Assembly (NCBI GenBank): GCA_019055375.1
Contig: JAHQIW010006277.1
Location: forward strand, 208,627 to 272,626
Reading direction: 5' to 3'
From: Parelaphostrongylus tenuis
Lineage: Eukaryota > Nematoda > Chromadorea > Rhabditida > Metastrongylidae
DNA: 64,000 bases
Part shown: one piece after another, positions 47,901 through 58,479 of the stretch
Layout of the letters: every line of letters begins with the position of its first letter
How positions within the stretch are numbered: the first letter of the stretch is position 1
The notes under the pieces: model-generated
The model's input: the letters and a program-made list of their open reading frames with translations, nothing else
What the model was told of the DNA's origin: nothing
The model's database searches: none
Made by a program: the position numbers and the translations under genes

Positions 47901-50900
47901 TGAGACCGATACCGGATAGTTTGAATGCGTGCAGCGGCTGATTTCACATCAAATACGTCATAATAGACTAAGAAAAGACTATAATAGTCATGAAGGTTTA
48001 ATTGTTTGCTACAGTACGATGCTAAAGCAGGCATTGGAATATTCAGTATCCGTATATAATATTTTTGTATTCTTTTACTTTTGCTATCATAAGCGGTGTG
48101 TAGCCCGGTGGGTATTAATTTCCAGCGCCGCACGTGATTCTCAATTCACTACGAGTCAACGAGTCACCGCGCTATCATAGACCGCTACACTTCCGAGGCT
48201 GATCAAACAGTGCGCACGGGAGTATGAAATCCCTAACTTGATATCTTAGAACCGGTCCTTTTTCGTAGAAACAATTTCTCCAGGCCAGTACTTCTGTTCA
48301 AATAAAGGGCTTACGCTTCGGCGACCTTGCCTTCTTCACAGTATAGAAGACGCTCTCACCAAATTGTATCCAGCTACTCGGTTGACTCTTACCTAGTTAT
48401 TTATTTATTCATTTATTTAAATACATGAACCGTCATGACAATTTTTTTATTGTGTAAACCCCAGCACTTCTAGCATTCGACTTGTTTTCGTCTTCTTTTT
48501 AAATAACGTAGAATACTGGTAGAGATGTCTCCTTGCAATCTCGAGGATAGCCTGGCCGTGGCATTCCATAGTGCGTTCTTGATGATTGCCGGAGAGTGTT
48601 GGGAAGTGGAGCTCGGCTCCACGTGCGTCGCGACGAGCATCACAACCACTCGGCCACGGCGCCCTCATGTCATAGCATTCTTACTCAATATTGGTAAAAG
48701 TTCATAAAACCCATTCTTCAATCCCATACAGAGGAGGCTACAGACTTTTTAATTGCTGCAGAAGTGTACGTGATTTGATACTTTGATAGGTCAGTGATCT
48801 ACCTGTCAAGCTAAATTTGTACATTATTTCTATGATTGTGTAAATGGCGCACCTTCACCGTTTTGATCGACGTCGGTCGCTTTGGCCTTCTTATCGCTGA
48901 TGTATGGTGCAGTATAATCTCTTCATGAACGTCTCTTTCTCGTGAATCTGGAAAATGCTCGCGGAAAAGTAACGCCGTATGGTGCGCACATTCGTAAAAG
49001 AAAAAATGTACTTGCTCTTCAAGGCGGTAGTGTATTCAAGAGATGGACTTTGTCTCCTCGGGGTTTTCTGCTTTAAAACACATGCGCGACCCGTATTGAG
49101 CACATCTACACGGCTCTGCTTGCCTGAATATCAATAAATTCTTAGACGTTCTGCCAAGTGCTTGCATTAGAGAGGTTTAGAGCCTTTTCAAATTAGATAA
49201 GCTGCGATAATACTACATCAGATCTCAGATCTCGGGGAACCGGTGGGATCGCATATCCATCCTTCGTTACCGCATTTCCATAATTAATATCTGGACGCTA
49301 CGAGTTTGAGCCACAAAACATTGAGAATTCGTTCCACCCTCTTATTCGCCTCAATTTCTTTGTGCACCGATGGTTAACTGGAATTACCCACTCTAGAACG
49401 TTAGGACGACGATTGAAAAAAACTATGTTAGCATAAGAGTGAGTAAAAAACACAGTTATAAGAGGTGCCGTTTAGTACTTAGCATTAGGCCTTTAGTTCA
49501 GTCCATTTGCAGCTCAAGAAGGCCTCCCAATTCTCCTGACTTGACAATCTTAGATCAGATTTTATCGGGCCCTGTGACTGCTTGTAGGGGAGAATTGAGA
49601 GTTCTCTAATATGTCTATTACAGAATTTGAGAAGTAGAACGTTTCACTGCATTCAGCAATATAAATAAGCGAGAAAAATTCAAGTCCACAGATCTTCGTG
49701 GCAGATGCGAGAAGGCGTCTTAATTCAAGACAGAGTGTTTGCGTAATTTATACAAGGTGCAAGAAAAGTTCTGTTAATTTTGTAACTGATTTATTTTAAC
49801 ACTACTATAATGCTTCTTTTATCAATTCTGATAACTTTATTAAATCTTTGTTCAATTTTGGTTTAGAATCTGTTTTATCTTTTGACTGTTTTTAGTTGTA
49901 CTGAAGTAAGAAATCGTAAAATTGAACGTATCGCAGTAATTGAGGTGCACCAGACGGAATTAAAAACGGCCAACATTGTTAAAATCGACTGGTTTCGAAC
50001 AAGCAACTGTCTACAGAGCAGTGAAACGTGTATAAAATAGGCTAGAGTGAATGAGGACTGTTCTCGAAAAAGTCGTCCTACAACCACGTCTACTCTAGAA
50101 GCATTCACAAAATCCGTTGAAAAGTACAAAGAAATTCAGAGCGTGCGATGGGCAAAATGACTCGGGAAGTTCGCGATCAACGAATGGAGCGTCTGAAACA
50201 TTGTCCAAAATCAGCTAAAGCTGAACAGTCACTAGATCGCTCGTATTCACTTTTGGATGGAAAGATCAAAGGAAAACAGCTTTCAGAGGCTCGTCGAATG
50301 ATTCCTTCAATATCTGTTGCTCGCTTGTTGAAAGCGCTTTTTACGGATGAGAAGATGTTTATGAGCGAATCACTCCCAAATCGCCAGAATCGACGTCAAC
50401 TTTTCAATAAGGGTCAGCAGAAGTCTGCTATAACAAAAACCATAGTACCGCAGTCATTTTCCGCCTTCTATTATGGTCTAGGCGGAAATTTGCTCCAGCG
50501 GAACGATTGTGATTATTCTTCATCAATAGAAACGCCAAAATCAGCGTTTCCCCTTCTCAGCAGCAGATTTCACGAGGCGTATTGCGGCCTTAGAGTGCTC
50601 AGTACTTTAGCGCCAACGGCTTTACGCTTCGGCGAGACTAAGCTCCTGCGCATTCGACTCTCTCAACGATTGTCTTCTGTGAAGAGCAGTTTCCAAGCTT
50701 CTGGAGCAAGGATGTTTAGTCGTTAAACTTGACGAATGTCAAGCCAATGGATTACTTCGTGTGGTCCATACTAGAAAAAACAGTCTCGACTACTTGCTAC
50801 ACTACCGTAGACGCACTTGGGACGAAATTTCTGAAGAAACGTGTACGAGCATTGTTGGAAACTTTGGCAAGCAACTTTGTGAATCTGTAGAGGCCAGAAA

Positions 50901-53900
50901 AAGCATTTTCAAAAACTTCTTAAAACCATTTTGTTTATTGTTGTAATTATTGACCTAACAAACATAATTATTCCTTCAGTTAGATGAGTTTATTTGTTTA
51001 TGCAGCATTTCATTATTGTTGAAATAACTAACTACCAAAACTTTTCTTGCATCCTATATATATGTATACATATATTATATATATTTATATATATATATAT
51101 CATATATATGTATATATAGAGGCGTTGTGGCCAAGTGGCTGTGATGCTCGGCATAGCGCGCATGGAGCGAGCTCCACGCCAACACTCTACGGCAGTCAAC
51201 AAAAACGCCCTCTGAAACGCCACAGCCAGGGTATCCTCGAGATTGCAAGGAAACATGCTCGACCAGTATTTTACGTCATTCAAGAAGAAGGCGAACAACC
51301 AATCGAACGCTAGAAATACTGAGATCCCCACAATGAAAATTGTGATGAGGAGTCGTGTAAATGAATAGATAAATAAATAGACAAGACATATATATATATA
51401 TGATGTCTTTACATGAAAAAAATAGAAATAATGTTTCATTTTTGAAATTTTGAGATGGTCAAGTTTTCCGACGCATATCTCTAAGAATTGTCAGATTCAT
51501 GCATCATCCAAATATTTGCAGCAGCTTTTCTCTACTTGAGTAAAAAAGCAATATTTGTGATCGAACGACTGTGTGAGGATTATTTAGGTGCTCATGACAA
51601 CCGCCGAAGTGGGTATCGGCTATAAACAGATCATTGCTGATAATTTGATGACAAACAGCTTATTCCGATATGACAAAGGAACATATATCGTTACTGTAAA
51701 ACTCATCGTCGTCTTCATTATCTCTTGTATCGCTCTGCTGATCACTATCGCCCTCTATTATTATAATTCCTATCGGAGGAAAAGGTATTCAAATGCATAA
51801 GAACTTTGAATGCCCTGTTCCAAGTGTTGAAAAGCACCTATATATTTGCTTAGGTGATAATAGCAATTTACAGATCTCAATCATGAACTGTGAGATTGTT
51901 CTAGATTATTTGACTTCCTCTTTGAAATTGACAGCCATGGAGTCATGATGATAATCATAAAAAACAGAAATACTTGAAGGCTATCGTTATTTCTCAGTGA
52001 AATACGTCTATGGCGATCGAATCGATTAATCTCTAGTTGAACTCTCCCCTGCAAAACTTTCACAGTTTACCAGTTATTACGATTTCAGAACTGATGCTTT
52101 GCTTGAGAGTGTAGCAACCTGCGAAGTGAAGCATATGTTTGACTCGAAAGTGTCTAACTTACTACAGGCATTGATTTTTCTATCTCCAGAGTATCAAGGT
52201 GCTCAAACACATTATACGCGAAAGAATTCGATTTATCGCATTAATTAAATTCTTAATTTTAATGTAGTTTAGGACTGAAGCTTTCGAAAATTTCATAATG
52301 AAGTGAAAGTTTTTGAAATTCCAAAGCTAACTGGAATGATAATGGTGCATGTGGGAGTACGTCGTGATCTACCGGGTACATCCTTTCCTGTTCATTTGCT
52401 TTTTTGTTTGTATCATCATTGCAAAACCTGGGCACTCCTACGCTATGGATATATATTTGTAGATTCAACTAGTTCTTATTGCAATTAATCAATATACTAC
52501 AAGCTAAAAAGTTGTGCTTCAAATTTAAATTCGACTACTGCTTTCCAATCGTGTAATTTCTCAAGATGTCATTTCTTCAAGTGTTAGAGTTTAGATTTGT
52601 AATTATGCATATCGGTATCGTTATCGGTATATATGCCGAGAACGTATAGGGGCACGTGTGTATATACGTGTTCGTAGGCATGCAGATATGTATATACGTA
52701 TGCAGGCATATATGCGCGCACGTGCGTATGTACGAATCACCGATGTACGAGCGTGTTCGAATATATGTACGGACGAGTGTATTTATAAATCTGGGATGGT
52801 AGACATGAACTATTCATGTATATAAAGTATTGTAATTGCCACGTGGACGCGGCGCCTCAAACTTGGGTAATAGACATTAGTATACATCATGACATCATCA
52901 AAACGACGAACAACAACAATAACTACACGACGGCAATCCGCAATTTGTCGATCGATAATGATAAGTGACTGTAACTAAGCTGCAGTGCTGTTCAGTGACT
53001 TTGTGCAGTCCTTCAGAGTAATAAAATTACTGCGATAAACGACATGTGGGGCTTCTGCGATGAGTGAGAGATGTGTCAATAAACGAATACAGTAATGAGC
53101 AATGACTGAATAATATGCGCGATACGATGACGACGACTGTGTGAAGAGACTATATCATGTTATGAACCTGATACTGTAACGAAGAATTTGTGAGCTAAGC
53201 TAACGTTGAAGGTGTGAGGAGACTGTAAAAAGTTATGTGCGCCTTCGAACCAGCGAGCATGAAGCATCTGTGAACGAGCGAGAGTGGACCTGAAGCGCTG
53301 ATGGATGGGCCACGTCGACGTTGGGACTATCCGCGCATACGGCCGTGGTGCCTTGACTACGAAGCCGGCCGTGACCGCATTTAGTATGGCCGCACTGTCA
53401 GTAGCGATGGTCGGAGCCGGTATAGCAACGGCTGCTGGCGGCGCTTTCTCTTACACCGCTACGCCGCTTATGACGCTGGCTGCTCCTCTTATAGTTGAAA
53501 AGAGGTCGACTTTGTCGACAGTACATATGTACATATGCGAACAAGCATTTATGCTTGTGTATAAATGGATGTAATATATGTACGCACGTGTGTTCGTATG
53601 TATGCATGTGTATATGGATTAACTATGCATGTATGTATGCTAACATGAATTTTTGAGCACGTATGCGCACTCTATGTATGTATGTACATACGTATATGTG
53701 TGCGAATGTGAACATGTATGTATGCAACTCAATGTGCTAGTATATGCAAGAATGCATTTATACCTTTTTTGCACTGTTTTCAAAACCTCATTTAGAACAA
53801 TACAAAATCTGGTAATATACTCTAAGCCTTTCATGACATACTTCCCAACAATGTTGTGGTGGGACACCGTGCTATCGATGAGGCTGGAAGGCCGGAACAG

Positions 53901-55177
53901 ATGTCTAGCTCTATATAAGTGCCATAAGAGACCACATGAAGGCTCAAAACATGTTATCGGATTTTATATATATATATATATATTTATTTATATATGTGTA
54001 TATTACATATATATATATACTTTCACACTTCATTAAACGGCCTTTACAGTGCTTCTTTCATCGCCATGCGGCTCTCACTACTACTAATAAATTCGTTTTT
54101 TTCTCTTCTTTAACGTCATAGCATGCCTGGTTGAGCACGTGTCCTTGCAATTCCGAGAATACCCTGGTTGAGGCATTCCATAGAGCGTTCTTTGCTGACT
54201 GCCGGAGAGTGCTGGGTGACGGCGTCTTTGGATATAGGCTTGGGATATATATATATATATATATATGCATATATATATATACCTACATGCGTGCTTAGGT
54301 GCACTTTATGACTTGGCGTGTTTCTCAAAGTGTGTGTTGTATGTATAGTATCAATGTGTGCATGAGAATGCGTGTGCGGGTACATTTTATCAGTTGCTCT
54401 CCAGTAGAAAGCCCACAGTCACAATTTTTCTGCTCATCATTTAACAATTGAAAGTCAATTTGCTGAACAATATCCAGGGGCACTTTAACGTCACGATACC
54501 AAGTAGCAGAAAACGTCTCTGTGTCGGCACTACTAAGTCTCATATCTGCAATTCAACTTACGATGTTCGCCATCCTATACTTCTTCTATTTCCTATCTGA
54601 AGCTCACGGTCTTAGATGATCCATTACTCGATGCTTATAAGGAATTCGTTTATGTGAGTTAATTAGCAATTGATTAAGGACCACCAAATGCTAAACATTG
54701 ACCATCCGCTGAGAAATGAGTCACAATGACGTCGATTAGTCGTTGTAGAAATGAATTACTTTATAATAAGAATTTGAAGCTTATGGAAGCCTAGAAATGC
54801 ATCAGAATGGTGTTGATCATCCTTCTAGACAGATGTGGCTCTAGTTTTTTCAACGTTGTAGATGTGCATGGCTTTGCTTTTTAGAGCAGGGTGTCGAGCT
54901 CATCACTAATGGTTTTTATGAGGCGTCCTTATTACAACGCTTATACGCTCTCAATAACTGATATGCCACAAGCAAATCTTATGGACATTTTAGCTAACAC
55001 AGAGTGCTAGCCAGAGTCGATTTTTTTATCTTCTTAATGTTTTTTCGATTGCAGATAATACCACTGAATACACTTCTAGTACCACTCGTTACTATTACTT
55101 TTGTCAAAATACGAAAGAGAAGGATACAAAACGAGATACTCGCTTTAGTTAATGTAGGTCAAACTTCCTATTTTTGA
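44990..55177 (+). CDS. Seven-transmembrane chemoreceptor, Sra/Srab/Sre-type (chemoreceptor 1)
   Basis: Seven exons: 44990-45052, 46585-46722, 46846-46908, 47506-47724, 51588-51784, 54478-54653 and 55055-55177 (TGA), about 326 codons. Exon 1 ends NTCLT, joined to FATTLRHPLYR (N-terminal Cys and Arg block). TM1 is in exon 2, which ends VVHRNIK. TM2 is in exon 3. Exon 4 has TM3, then TIERSVATVLVDNYE, the conserved ER...YE element. TM4 spans the exon 4/5 junction. Exon 5 has TM5 ending NSYRRK. Exon 6 has LTSRYQVAEN and TM6. Exon 7 has TM7 (IIPLNTLLVPLVTI) and a basic tail. Exon 6 has one extra base around 54606-54612 (frame changes after SEAHG to LDDPLLDAYKEFVY), so it is a recent pseudogene or an assembly error. 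The readthrough after LALVN at 55153 could instead be a splice. Probably neuronal; ligand unknown. Confidence 0.83.
45560..46580 (+). other. Intron 1 of chemoreceptor 1, nothing recognised after the duplicated part
   Basis: The first 500 bases of the intron align with 62886-63420. The rest up to exon 2 shows no repeat or coding signal. Confidence 0.5.
47767..47837 (+). repeat. tRNA-like Pol III unit
   Basis: TCGGTGGTGCAACGGGTTAG at the 5' side, GGTTCGAATCCCGG at the T-arm and GCTGACGC at the end. The T stem has one mismatch and the acceptor 5' strand is damaged (TTTCGGT against the GCGTCGG of the 9187 copy). A pseudo-tRNA or SINE head, in intron 4 of chemoreceptor 1. Confidence 0.5.
48308..48342 (-). 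ncRNA. Hammerhead-like core relic
   Basis: Minus strand: actgtgaagaaggcaaggtcgccgaagcgtaagcc. TGAAGA, a GGC/GCC stem and GAAGC in place of GAAAC. Related to 41537 and 57427. Probably inactive. Confidence 0.35.
48403..48668 (-). mobile_element. SINE family B, copy 2
   Basis: Full unit. The minus strand starts GGCGCCGTGGCCGAGTGGTT, has the body ctccggcaatcatcaagaa and tcgaggattg-type blocks, and ends in an (AAATA)n tail at 48403-48420. Confidence 0.75.
49495..49760 (+). mobile_element. Tc1/mariner (maT-like) transposase C-terminal relic
   Basis: Reads PPNSPDLTILDQILSGP, matching the PPNSPDLNPLDY catalytic-end motif of Tc1/mariner-type transposases, then decays. It precedes a separate N-to-C relic at 49890-50946, so two copies lie head to tail. 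Confidence 0.6.
49890..50946 (+). mobile_element. Tc1/mariner (maT-like) transposase relic
   Basis: N-terminal traces (RIAVIEVHQTE; QRNSERAMGKMTREV) are followed by KALFTDEKMF and NRQNRRQLF, the DEKxF...NRQN block around the first catalytic Asp. The words SIMVWAEI follow in another frame. The end reads YRRRTWDEISEETCTSI and FGKQLCESVEARKSIFKNF, the usual C-terminal block. Several frameshifts; the middle catalytic Asp block is lost. Lies in intron 4 of chemoreceptor 1. Confidence 0.72.
51055..51118. repeat. (TA)n microsatellite
   Basis: Tatata-rich stretch immediately 5' of SINE B copy 3; a second short (TA)n lies at 51386-51403 on its other side. Confidence 0.75.
51119..51385 (+). mobile_element. 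SINE family B, copy 3, plus strand
   Basis: Head gaggcgttgtggccaagtgg, body gccacagccagggtatcctc and gagattgcaaggaaacatgc, tail with gaatagataaataaataga. Flanked by (TA)n on both sides, which could be the insertion target. It sits 200 bases before chemoreceptor exon 5. Confidence 0.75.
52620..52790. repeat. Degenerate (GTATGTAT)/(ACGTGC) microsatellite
   Basis: Alternating purine-pyrimidine stretch (gtatatacgt, gcgcgcacgtgcg) with a Z-DNA-like character, 5' of the GC-rich island. Confidence 0.65.
52850..53510 (+). other. GC-rich island with hydrophobic ORF, possible LTR-element remnant
   Basis: Base composition at 53290-53500 is far richer in G and C than its surroundings. The ORF 53305-53574 begins MGHVDVGTIRAYGRGALTTK and has a strongly hydrophobic Ala/Gly/Thr-rich stretch near residues 22-65. 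Upstream lies a non-coding part with acgacgaacaacaacaataac and an AATAAA. The composition break suggests an insertion into intron 5 of chemoreceptor 1, perhaps an LTR-retroelement end with an envelope-like helix. I recognise no protein family. Confidence 0.35.
53511..53760. repeat. Degenerate (GTAT/GCAT)n microsatellite
   Basis: Same type as 52620-52790 and on the other side of the GC-rich island. Overlapping ORFs rich in Tyr, His and Thr are artefacts. Confidence 0.65.
53960..54020. repeat. (TA)n microsatellite
   Basis: Tatata runs before SINE B copy 4; another (TA)n lies at 54240-54285. Confidence 0.75.
54110..54232 (-). mobile_element. SINE family B, copy 4, truncated
   Basis: Minus-strand body only (cagcactctccggcagtcagc, gcctcaaccagggtattctc, ggaattgcaaggacacgtgc). 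The tRNA-like head is missing and replaced by a (TA)n tract. Confidence 0.65.
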
Positions 55178-56900
55178 ATCACCCTGATATCATTTTTTAA
55201 CAATATCTACATGTTCAAGAATATTGAGCGATATACACAACTCTGAGGTTTAGCCGACCCTTGAATTCGTGCTCAATGCCTGCTGGAGTGTGTGCTGATC
55301 ACTACAATACCAAGATCCTTGCTCTGCTGTCACTCTTTCTGCGTGCAAGCTATCGAAGCTATCAGCGACCAACAGTCAACGGGTTTGGTGATGTAAGCAC
55401 ATATCGGCATTGAGCACAGATAAGCTGATAGTATCAGATATGTCAACTGTTAGCTTAGCTGGGTTCCCACGACGATATGTGCTTAAGAGTTCGAACTCGT
55501 TGACGATGTCTATTAGCAAGAAGATAATAGCAAAGCAAATGCTTCGGTATTGTAGTCGACATCTACACACAGTAAGAAATAAATAAAGGTTCTACTCCCA
55601 CTTGAATCAGAGTTTTATATATCACTCAACACTTGAGTGTATCGCCACACAGTCATAACACTGCTAGTAGCGGTGAAGTAGAACATCATTATCAGTTTCA
55701 AGAGCAATTTTTTTCAGTTGAAAACCCAAGGACCGCAAGGCTGGGAAAACTACTCAAAAATCCTGGAACGCTCATGGAGATGAGATTCGTCATTTTTCAA
55801 GGGGCCAAAATATTACCCTAAACTAACATAACTAGACATTTCAGTCTATGAAAAACTGTCTTCTCAGTCTCTTTAGAAAACCTCACTGTTAAAATATCAG
55901 TTATGTCCGTTTACTACTCGATCACATGAGCAAATGCGATCCTATTCAATGAATTGAACAGTTTCAACTGTTACGCACAACGTAACGCTAAGTATCTACA
56001 ATCAAGTAAAACCTAAGAATACTGTATTTCTGTTCATACATCTACACCGAGTTTCATTTTCAATCTCACTTTTTTGTGTTTACTTCTTACTTTGACCCTC
56101 AAAAACTTAAACATCTTGTGCTGCGCTTTCTTTTTGCACCTCCACCTCTACCGCCGCACTGTAACTGATGTGATCGGTACTGCACTAGTTAGCCCTGTTA
56201 TAACGTTGTCATTTGCACTTGTATAAGTATTGCCGTAAAGTTATAGTTCTGTTAATGTACTCATTGTGAACATAGCTTGATTGCTCAAATTCGTGGTTTT
56301 TCTTCAGTGGCGGCAACAAGCCGTCACTAACTCATACAGACGCCTCTAATCCATTTCAATCCAGTGACTTAGACGATCGACTCTAAATGCTTCATTTACG
56401 ATACGGTGACTGTTACTATACTCTACAGTCTCAGTGAAATTTATGAAGAGTTTTAGTTTGTCAGAAAGTATGCCATTCTCTCTGTTGACAAAGTTTTTTG
56501 AAAAAGCAGGAGTATTAACTCTTTCAGGACCACCAATTGTTTTCGCCACGCGCAGTGCAAATCGTAGCCGTCGTGCGACTTTTGTCATTTAAATAAGGTT
56601 TTTTGATCGTTGTTTGGAAATAAATTCTAGGGTTTCTTGTAGTTCTTCAATAGCTTAGGAATATCTCTGAATACTTGTATGCACTTGGTGCAAACATAAT
56701 GCATATAATAAATAAAGATTTCTCTTCTACTGCGTAATTACAATGATGTTGACATTTATCAGTTGTAATGAGTTTCACAATGAATATAATGACATAAATC
56801 TATCACTTTTAAGATATTTTACCATATGCAATACCTCACCATTTATGATAGTGGCTGAAAAATGGAAAATATTGAATAGTTTGTGAAAAAATGATGCTGT
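55178..56900. other. Intergenic, nothing certain
   Basis: A minus ORF at 56346-56588 (80 codons, INFTETVEYSNSHRIVNEAF) has protein-like composition but no family I know and no clear splice context. No other signal. Confidence 0.4.
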
Positions 56901-57426
56901 ATAGTGCATATGATACCAGGTCACCGATAAGAAACCATAGAAACCCTTTGTGGATCAAGCTTTAGTCGCTGGAAAAAGCTTTCTTTTAGAATCCCGGTAA
57001 TCATTCGGTAGTCCAAAATCTTGGTAACTACAATACTTCACTTGATCTTTGGAATACGTTCTATATTGTACTGTGACAGCGAAAATGAGACCATGTTTTG
57101 CACTCAGTTTTTTTTTCATTGTTCTCTCGGTTTGAGTCTGTATAGCTTTCTATTCAAAGTTTAGAGCCTATTTAGTATTATGCGATAATAGAATTCTCAA
57201 ACTTAATCTTTGTTTTGAAAAATTGCGTTTTCACCTCCAGAGTCTTTTGGCACATAAGGGATGTATCCTAAGACCGACTAACTATTAACCTCGGCCATAG
57301 TTTGAATAAATGTATATTTTCTTCTGTTTAGGCGTTCCGAGGTGTTACTGATATTATTTATTGAATATAAGCGAAGCAATGCATCAATACAGTTAGTAAT
57401 GCAGCTTGAATATACAGTATTCGAGG

Positions 57427-57462
57427 TGGCTAACGTTTTGGCGGATCGCCTTCTTCAGAGCC
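57427..57462 (-). ncRNA. Hammerhead-ribozyme-like motif downstream of a Penelope-like fragment
   Basis: Minus strand: ctctgaagaaggcgatccgccaaaacgttagcc. CTGAAGA (core C3-A9), stem II GGCG/CGCC closed by a short AUC loop, then AAAAC where GAAAC is required. It lies 170 bases 3' of the GIY-YIG ORF end, as expected for the terminal repeat of a Penelope-like element. The G12-to-A change predicts loss of activity. Confidence 0.5.
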
Positions 57463-57631
57463 TAGAAGGATCACATTGATCCATAATCCACTAGGCCAAA
57501 ACCTCCATAACCACACTTAGAGAACGTTAGAAACGAGTTTTGGATCGCATAGTAGAAAGTTTCATTTCGAAACACTCACCGTTTTGATGTTTGGGTCTAT
57601 CAATTATTCATTGAAGACCAACCGCTTAGGA

Positions 57632-58035
57632 TCAGTGCATCAGGGGCTGCGCCTCACTCAGGCGCGGAAAGATCAGCCTGAGGTATAGTTCGAGGTCACG
57701 CGTAATTACGAGGCTCTCCTCTTTTCGATTCATTTTTGGGTCTTTGCTATGTATCCGAAAGGCTTCTAAGGTTTTACGCGCAGATGTTTTTGGTTCCCGC
57801 GCGAGGATCGTGATTTTGACGCCGAACATTACTCTTGCATGTTTTTGGTCCCTATGCGTGCCTAGTGGGGTTTTTGGATCAGAGTTGCGTTATCCAACTA
57901 GGTGCTCTTTTACACGTAGGAATAGTGGTCTATCCATTTCGCCAATCTACTCATCGCAGCATGCCTCGCAAGAGATTAAGTGAATTGTACCCGATCTCAT
58001 GCAGTCGCCGTCTCTGCCGCTTGGGCGAACTTTGA
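57632..58035 (-). mobile_element. Penelope-like element, GIY-YIG endonuclease fragment
   Basis: The minus strand reads GTIHLISCEACCDE, a stop, IGEMDRPLFLRVKEHL, TPLGTHRDQKHARVMF, VKITILAREPKTSARKTLEA and FRIHSKDPKMNRKEESL. This matches the CxxC...YIGxTGRPL...RxxEH...EAxxI...NxxxMNR layout of the C-terminal GIY-YIG nuclease of Penelope-like retroelements. The Tyr of the YIG motif is replaced by a stop. RT sequence is absent; the fragment is 5' truncated. Confidence 0.78.
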
Positions 58036-58479
58036 AATCAGTGGTTTCGCGGAGGCGGTCATACAGTCGGTTGCAGATAAAAGGCAGGGGAAGGAAACCT
58101 TATTTTCGCCAGACTTGTTTGGGAGCGGAGTATTTCCTCTAAAAGAAAAGAGCTATATATTTTATCAAAAATGTATGAGCATGTCGACGCAGTCGCATTG
58201 CATCTAACCATGGAACTAAATTTGACCATTTACTTTCCTCGAGACAGATGCAGACTATCTAAAAATTGCGCTCCATCTGATAGCGCTGCGTGCAGCGATT
58301 AAAATTGGCGCCTTGAAAGGATACAATTTACGTTATCTATTTGGGAAATTTTTCTCCGATTTGGATAAACTTCTAAGCTTAACGTAATTATAGGAAGAAC
58401 TTTGCTTTATCGTTCTGCCGGTACTGACTTTTATTTTCTTTATACATAGCAAATAAACACGCTTTGAATTTCAATTAGT

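Noticed and set aside
53640..54036. Tyr/His/Thr-rich ORFs on both strands
   Set aside because: Translations of GTAT and TA microsatellites.
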